In this document: one piece after another, positions 59,107 to 64,000 of the stretch | Layout of the letters: each line of letters begins with the position of its first letter | Numbering within the stretch: the stretch's first letter is position 1 | Origin: Dichetophora obliterata | Taxonomy: Eukaryota > Arthropoda > Insecta > Diptera > Sciomyzidae | Direction: 5' to 3' | DNA: 64,000 nucleotides | Assembly (NCBI GenBank): GCA_963920525.1 | Contig: OY986436.1 | Coordinates: 28,781,318-28,845,317 of the forward strand | Notes under the pieces: generated by a model | The model's input: only the letters and a program-made list of their open reading frames with translations | Told to the model about the DNA's origin: nothing | The model's database searches: none | Position numbers and translations under genes: made by a program

Positions 59107-59334
59107 TTGAATTTGGCCACTCATGTCAGCAAATGGATTAAGTGCGCTCGATTGTTTGTTTGTCGATTTCTGTTGTTGCTGTTGATGTTGTTGGATTTTG
59201 CCCAATTGACACTTAACGACGACAGTTGAACAAATAATCGACAGCAGTAGCAGCAACAATAACAAACAAGTGTTATTGTTGTTGTTGTCATTGGTGATAT
59301 TGGCATTGTCAAAGAGTTTAACTAACATTTTCAT
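59107..59334 (-). CDS. Possible small secreted or membrane-anchored protein (76 aa)
   Basis: Minus-strand ATG at 59332-59334 in fair context (AAATGTAATGAAAATG). The peptide begins MKMLVKLFDNANITNDNNNN, then has a hydrophobic core TCLLLLLLLLSIICSTVVV, then KCQLGKIQQHQQQQQKS and ALNPFADMSGQIQ before TGA. The layout, N-region, Leu-rich core and small residues before Gln, suggests a signal peptide or signal anchor. It lies in DNA with fewer repeats, and Asn and Gln runs are typical of fly coding exons. It may be a complete small gene or the first exon of a larger minus-strand gene, though I see no strong donor before the stop. I recognise no homologue. Confidence 0.35.
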
Positions 59335-59660
59335 TACATTTATTTAATTGTATTGTTGGTTTTTGCTCACATTTGCCACACTTCAGCAAGAAGCTTTTTC
59401 ACGCATACAAATAAAAATGCACACACACTTCCATACAAATATGTTAATGTATTTTTTGGCTGTAAGTGTCAGCTTAGCCAATTTGTTATGCTTTGTTCAT
59501 TTAATCATTTGATGCTTTTTTTTTTGTGTATTGACTGCAAACTTATTTATTTGAGTGCATTTTTTTGCAACTTATACTGATTGGTCAATAGTTTTGATTA
59601 TGTCTTTATCAGTAAAAGATTATGTTTTTTATTTAATAATATGTAATTTAATTTTAATAA

Positions 59661-60211
59661 GGGTATTCACTTCACTGCTGAGATTTCCGAAATGCTTAAA
59701 TTCACGAAACTTCAGTGCAATTGTTGTTGTTTTGGTTTTCCAAAGTTTGCTTAAATTAAATCACCTATTGAGCTGATGAAAAATAATCGTCGGAAATTTG
59801 CAGAGAAAGGATGTGTTCAGTAACCATAAGCCAATATGTTGAATGAGTGTGAGTCATTGTGAATATGATAATTTCGATAAGAAGAAGAGCATTCTGACAA
59901 AATCCATCCTAAAAGCTGATGCAATGTATGCGAGCAATAACAAAGTTATTATTAATTCTATTATAGCCGACTCATAATTTAGTTTTGCTACTTGTTTTTG
60001 CATTATTTTTTTATTAAGAGACAAAAAGCTCAAGTTTATTAACATGACCAAAATTTTTGTTTTGGTAAAAAGGGCACCAACGAAATGAAGCATTGGCGAT
60101 TTTAAGTTTGACACATGCATGTAAAAAAAAACCAAACATTACAAACGGGCGCTCACTTCAACTTGTCGTAAATTTCAGATATCTGAAATTTCAGTATTGA
60201 AGCGAATACCC
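59661..60211. mobile_element. 551-bp TIR element
   Basis: GGGTATTCACTTCACTGCTG at the left matches the inverted right end GGGTATTCGCTTCAATACTG. Both continue with GAAATTTC-type blocks. No transposase. Confidence 0.6.
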
Positions 60212-61218
60212 TTAATATTTTTTTTAAATAAGCATTGCGTAGGCTTACTTGTTCATTTAAAAGACAATCACAATAAAACAATGCCAGAAATATTTTTTTT
60301 GCAAGAAGAGATTTTATGCTATTGTTTTGAAATTAAAAGAACAAGTTTTATAAAACTGTGTATTCAGTTTTTCTGCAGAATATCATATATGTATTTTTTT
60401 TAATAACGTAAAAGTTTTTAGCACTTAAACTTTTTATATAAATACATTAATGAGTAGAAAAGACTTACCCATCAGGGAAAAAATATATATTAATAGAGCA
60501 AAAATCGGATACCTGTTTTATTTTTTATTCAAAAGCGTTTGCATGGATAGTGACGGTTTTTATTTCAAAAAGTTTGTTTTTAATATTATGGGAATTATTT
60601 CAGTATTGCATAGAACTACTATAAATTCTTATCGAAAAGTTTTAATTTTGAAAAATATACAAACTAAAACTTTTCCAAACCGAAATTCATATCGATAACA
60701 AAATGAACTTTGCACTATCATTTACTTTTTTACAAGGTTGCGAGCCACCTATAGCAGAGAGAATTTTATGACACTTTGATCGTCAAATCAATTCACTTGC
60801 TTAAGAGGAGTAGGGTTCACAACATCAAAATCAGCTTAAATTTTGAATACAACTCTTACAGCATTTAATTTTTACAAAACAAAAATAATATAAAAAAGTT
60901 TCAAATTTAAAATAAAAACAATCAAAGGAGCATTCCAATGTCACGTACAGACACATTCAACTATTTTTTTAAGTTACTTGTACAGCTAATTCAAAATGTA
61001 CACATTGGAAGTTGAAGTGCTTTTGTCTAATTAAATAGATTGCATTCTGTGTCTTTATTGTATGTTTAAATTTTATTTAAATTTTATTAAATGCTAGAGA
61101 AAAAAAATGAGGTATCTACAGTCACGTGTCGGATGGGTCCATTCAACCAACGTTGCAAATCGTTGTGTTCGATTGCAATTTTCAGCGAAAGTAACTAATA
61201 TAGGGAAGAGGTATTTTA
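60212..61218. other. Intergenic, nothing recognised
   Basis: AT-rich. Frames at 60197-60403 and 60450-60698 lack known motifs. Confidence 0.5.
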
Positions 61219-61568
61219 AAGCCAAATTTTTATTTCTCAAAAACATGCTTTCGGCGTAAAAAGATTTTAAATATAATCACGCTTTTGGTGTAAAAAAACA
61301 AAATTTGGCTCTTCCGAGTACAAAATTTTTCAACAGGTGATTGAATTTGAAAAAATTATTCAACTTGTTGTAAACAGTAAAAACTAACGGCCAAATTTTT
61401 ATTTCTCAAAAACATGCTTTCGGTGTAAAAAGATTTTAAATATAGTAACGCTTTTGGTGTAAAAAAACACAATTTGGCTCTTCCAAGTATAAAATTTTTT
61501 AACAGGTGAATGAATTTGAAAAAAATTTTCAACAACAAGCTGAATAATTCCACAGTAAAAACTAACGG
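61219..61568. repeat. Tandem duplication, two units of about 171-179 bp
   Basis: Each unit starts CCAAATTTTTATTTCTCAAA and contains ACATGCTTTCGG, ACGCTTTTGGTGTAAAAAAA, AATTTGGCTCTTCC and AGTAAAAACTAACG. Copies are highly similar. Confidence 0.85.
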
Positions 61569-61632
61569 GGTTTTTCTCATGAGCGGGAGTTGCATATGTT
61601 TATTATTACATTGTTTGTTAGTCTCTCGAGGA

Positions 61633-61850
61633 GCTTCTCCGGATTTAAATCCTATCGAGAATATCTGGCAAACCCTTAAACACCATGTTTACCTTCGGAA
61701 TAACCCTTCCATAAGTATTTTGAAATAAAATATCATTGATGTTTGGAGAAATTTTTCGGATATAAAATTATATATTAAGACTTCGATTGATAGTATTCCC
61801 AATACAGTGCGAGCTGTCCTAAAAGCTAGAGGCGGAAATACTCGTTACTG
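61633..61850 (+). pseudogene. Tc1-like transposase C-terminal fragment
   Basis: Reads GASPDLNPIENIWQTLKHHV, the block carrying the catalytic Glu of DD34E transposases, then a stop and, in frame, IIDVWRNFSDIKLYIKTSID and VRAVLKARGGNTRY. Earlier catalytic residues are absent. The neighbouring TIR element starts 21 bp downstream. Confidence 0.85.
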
Positions 61851-61870
61851 ACAAAACTGTCATCAAAATA

Positions 61871-62732
61871 CAGTGACGTTCAAAGAAATAGGGACACCTG
61901 TAATTTTATATTTAAAAATGCATGAATTATATACAAGGTGCCCCAGATATAGCATTTATTCCCTCGGGTGGTGATTCTCCTAGATTAGGCGAGCATAAAA
62001 CTTTATGAATGACGATAAGCCCTCGCCCCCTTCGGTGCAAGAAAATGAAAACTTGAAAATATGTGTCATTACGTCTTACTCTATACTTTATTTATCTCTT
62101 AACTGATCTCCGAAGTCATTAGCATCTTGAAAAAGACTCTACCTGACCTTCAAACCAAAGATACAAAACCCGTTTTCTAATTGCATCACACTAAATGCTA
62201 ACTGTTTTACGTGTAGTGATTTACAATAAAAAAGTAGTTGTATTTGCGTTGAGTACGCAAGTACTATGGCAAGATAAAAAACCAAGTCAATAGAAAACTT
62301 TATCATTAAAAAACAGATTACATCATAAAAATGTTGATTAATTGTTTAATATTTGAGATATTTATTGTCAAAGTTGAATTTAAAAGTTTGTTAGAATTAA
62401 GTTGCTCATAACTTTCTTAATGGTGACTTTTTGCAAAATGTTTTATAAACAACTTAATGTTAATTAATTAGCTTCTCAATCGAACTTTGGAAATAGGTAG
62501 GATAAAAGATACATTAAATATGGAGTAAAATATAATCACACTTATTTTCCCGTTTTTCCACTCTAACTCCCAAAGGAGGGAGGGGTGACCATCATCCTTG
62601 CATTTTTTTACTCAAATAATTATAGGGAGTCACAATTCGAGAAAGTGAATGCTATATCTGGGCACTTTATACATAATGCATGCAGTTTTAAATAGAAAAA
62701 TACAGGTGTCCCTATTTCTTTGCACATCACTG
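61871..62732. mobile_element. 862-bp TIR element with TA duplication (Tc1/mariner MITE)
   Basis: Left CAGTGACGTTCAAAGAAATA and inverted right CAGTGATGTGCAAAGAAATA begin arms of over 100 bp that continue through GGGACACCTGTA and CCCAGATATAGCATT. It is flanked by TA on both sides. Interior non-coding. Confidence 0.85.
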
Positions 62733-63457
62733 TACTTTCTAACGACAGTCAATTAATGTTTATAACTTATTCATTTAAATTTTTTTAGCATTGAAATAAA
62801 AACAAAATTATAATTTGACTTCGAACTTGAAAATTTCGTTTAATTACTCTGCGTTCTAAAAGCTTGACCCCTACTGTAATTGGGTAATTTAGTAATTAGG
62901 TAGTAAAATAATTATGTAATTTATTTATTAAAAAAAAATTTAATAGTTTTCTTTCCTTGCATCAACTATTTTTTTATTATCTATAGCCAATGTCTTCCAT
63001 TTTTACTGAAACAATAAAGCTTACGAAACATTTCCTAAACATTTACGAAAAAGAAAAACTACATTTGTGAAACAGTGCAAACGATTTGATCATCATGGTA
63101 AATGATCTATGTATAACTTGCTTAAATTAATAAAATTAAAATGTTTCTCTTAGATAATATCATAAAATAATTTTGTAATAAGTTTTAAATTTTTGGTCAC
63201 GGTTGATTTTTCTGTGGAACGCCCCCAAAAGAATTGTGTGACATAATTTTATGAGTATGAACCGTTGTATTTTGTTTATTCGATTTATTTTTAAAGTCTT
63301 CACTGTCCCTTTATGTAGAGACAACACATGCAAGTTGGTCCCGTTATGTTCATATGAGTTTGTTGTTGGTGTCATAATTTAACATTTTTTAAATGCATTC
63401 AATTTTTAGTCATTACCTGACTACAGCGAACAAAATTAGAGGTATATGTTTTTTTTT
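62733..63457. other. Intergenic, nothing recognised
   Basis: AT-rich, no supported feature. Confidence 0.5.
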
Positions 63458-63709
63458 TTATTTTATTCGCGAAGGAGGAACCTTCAAAAGGCCCCACCGT
63501 GCAGGTGGGAGTGTACGATTTTTACGCACTAAACCTACATGATACCTCGCGGTATCATAACCTCCGCATTGAATCTTCGACCCTATAGGACCCCGCGGGA
63601 CCGCCATAAAGCATAACTTCGCGGGGCTTGGGAACAGCACTAGGCTGGAAACTGTTTGGCTACTGCCGGGTTCTACTGTGGGATGGTCGTCGGGTCAACA
63701 ACCTTTACC
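63458..63709 (-). mobile_element. 3' UTR of an R1-type LINE
   Basis: Follows the stop codon of the LINE ORF (minus strand). It is GC-richer than its surroundings, has CCCCGCGG and GGTATCATAACC blocks, and ends near a T-rich run at 63450-63460 that is A-rich on the element strand. Confidence 0.55.
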
Positions 63710-64000
63710 TCATCTATCTTGCGCGCGCTCAACTCTTCGCAGCTCTTCGGTTATTTTTCTAGCCAGGGTGCTAACCATCGACCAGTTCTCTTCGCTCTTT
63801 AGCATAAGAGAAACCATATTTTGCTGTGTTAACGTTTCGCCGAGACAGACCGAGGCCTCAAGTCTGGCGTTATGGAACATGGGGCACACAAAAAGAACGT
63901 GCGCCGCGTCTTGCAGCGTGTTTCCTGTGCAATTAGAGCAGTAAGGATCGATCGCGTGTTTATACTTGTGAAGGTATGCCCTGAAGCAACCATGTCCGCT
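63710..64000 (-). CDS. R1-type LINE ORF2 C-terminus (partial, runs off right edge)
   Basis: An uninterrupted minus-strand frame of 96 codons ends at TGA (63710-63712). It reads SGHGCFRAYLHKYKHAIDPY, then the zinc-finger block CSNCTGNTLQDAAHVLFVCP (C-x2-C-x12-H-x4-C) and NMVSLMLKSEENWSMVSTLA, finishing ITEELRRVERAQDR. SGHG.FR.YL and the CCHC block are the typical C-terminus of R1/Waldo-clade LINEs, just after the reverse transcriptase. The visible part is intact, so this may be a young copy. The polymerase and endonuclease lie beyond the window. Confidence 0.8.
   Translation of the reverse strand, partial: SGHGCFRAYLHKYKHAIDPYCSNCTGNTLQDAAHVLFVCPMFHNARLEASVCLGETLTQQNMVSLMLKSEENWSMVSTLARKITEELRRVERAQDR

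Noticed and set aside
1..64000. CRISPR array or prokaryotic operon
   Set aside because: Intron structure, eukaryotic transposons and base composition show nuclear insect DNA. None of the direct repeats has CRISPR spacing.

Overview
The window looks like nuclear DNA of a higher fly (Brachycera, probably a calyptrate or other schizophoran). It is very AT-rich, introns are kilobases long, CAG/CAA-type glutamine repeats occur in coding DNA, splice sites are of the fly type, and mariner, Tc1, pogo, hAT, piggyBac, foldback and LINE remnants are dense. The species cannot be named from sequence alone.

Only one host gene can be supported with confidence. It lies on the + strand and is the 3' half of a discoidin-domain-receptor-like membrane protein. 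Four exons join with matching phases: 8093-8266 (extracellular juxtamembrane), 19998-20230 (transmembrane helix), 22783-22921 and 31007-31434 (cytoplasmic tail, proline-rich, stop TAG at 31432-31434). The discoidin exons must lie left of the window. No tyrosine-kinase exon is visible in the 32 kb downstream, so the gene resembles the kinase-less receptor I know from Drosophila as smoke alarm (smal) more than Ddr itself. The symbol rests on recalled family features, not on a search. The most striking feature is what follows the TAG: the same frame stays open for another 237 codons (31435-32145), Gly-rich then Gln/Asn-rich. This points to stop-codon readthrough, a recent nonsense change, or an unrecognised isoform. 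A good splice donor at 32175 and acceptor at 39200 suggest a 3'UTR intron and a long A-rich last exon ending near 42.09 kb.

Left edge to 8 kb: end of a piggyBac-like element (1-597), a TAA-flanked inverted-repeat element with a small ORF (3385-3921), palindromic and nested TIR elements (3922-5230), a LINE RT fragment (5634-6352), a mariner fragment (6595-6801) and a hAT MITE with intact 8-bp target duplication (7062-7572).

Introns (8.3-31 kb): TIR elements nested three deep (10454-13322), a 3.4-kb TIR element (16291-19673), tRNA-like cassettes, a foldback element abutting a 1.37-kb nearly perfect TATGT array (24016-26176), an FB-like foldback element with arm subrepeats (26581-27794), a 579-bp TIR element (28212-28790) and a dead mariner (about 29340-29830).

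32-39 kb (putative 3'UTR intron): LINE RNase H and zinc-finger remains, a minisatellite, a dead Tc1-like transposase and a 1.5-kb foldback element. 42-64 kb: intergenic, repeat-dominated DNA with several foldback elements, two complementary deletion derivatives of mariner-like (probably DD41D) elements, a pogo-like and a piggyBac-like remnant, a possible small secreted-protein ORF on the minus strand (59107-59334), and the C-terminus of an R1-type LINE running off the right edge.
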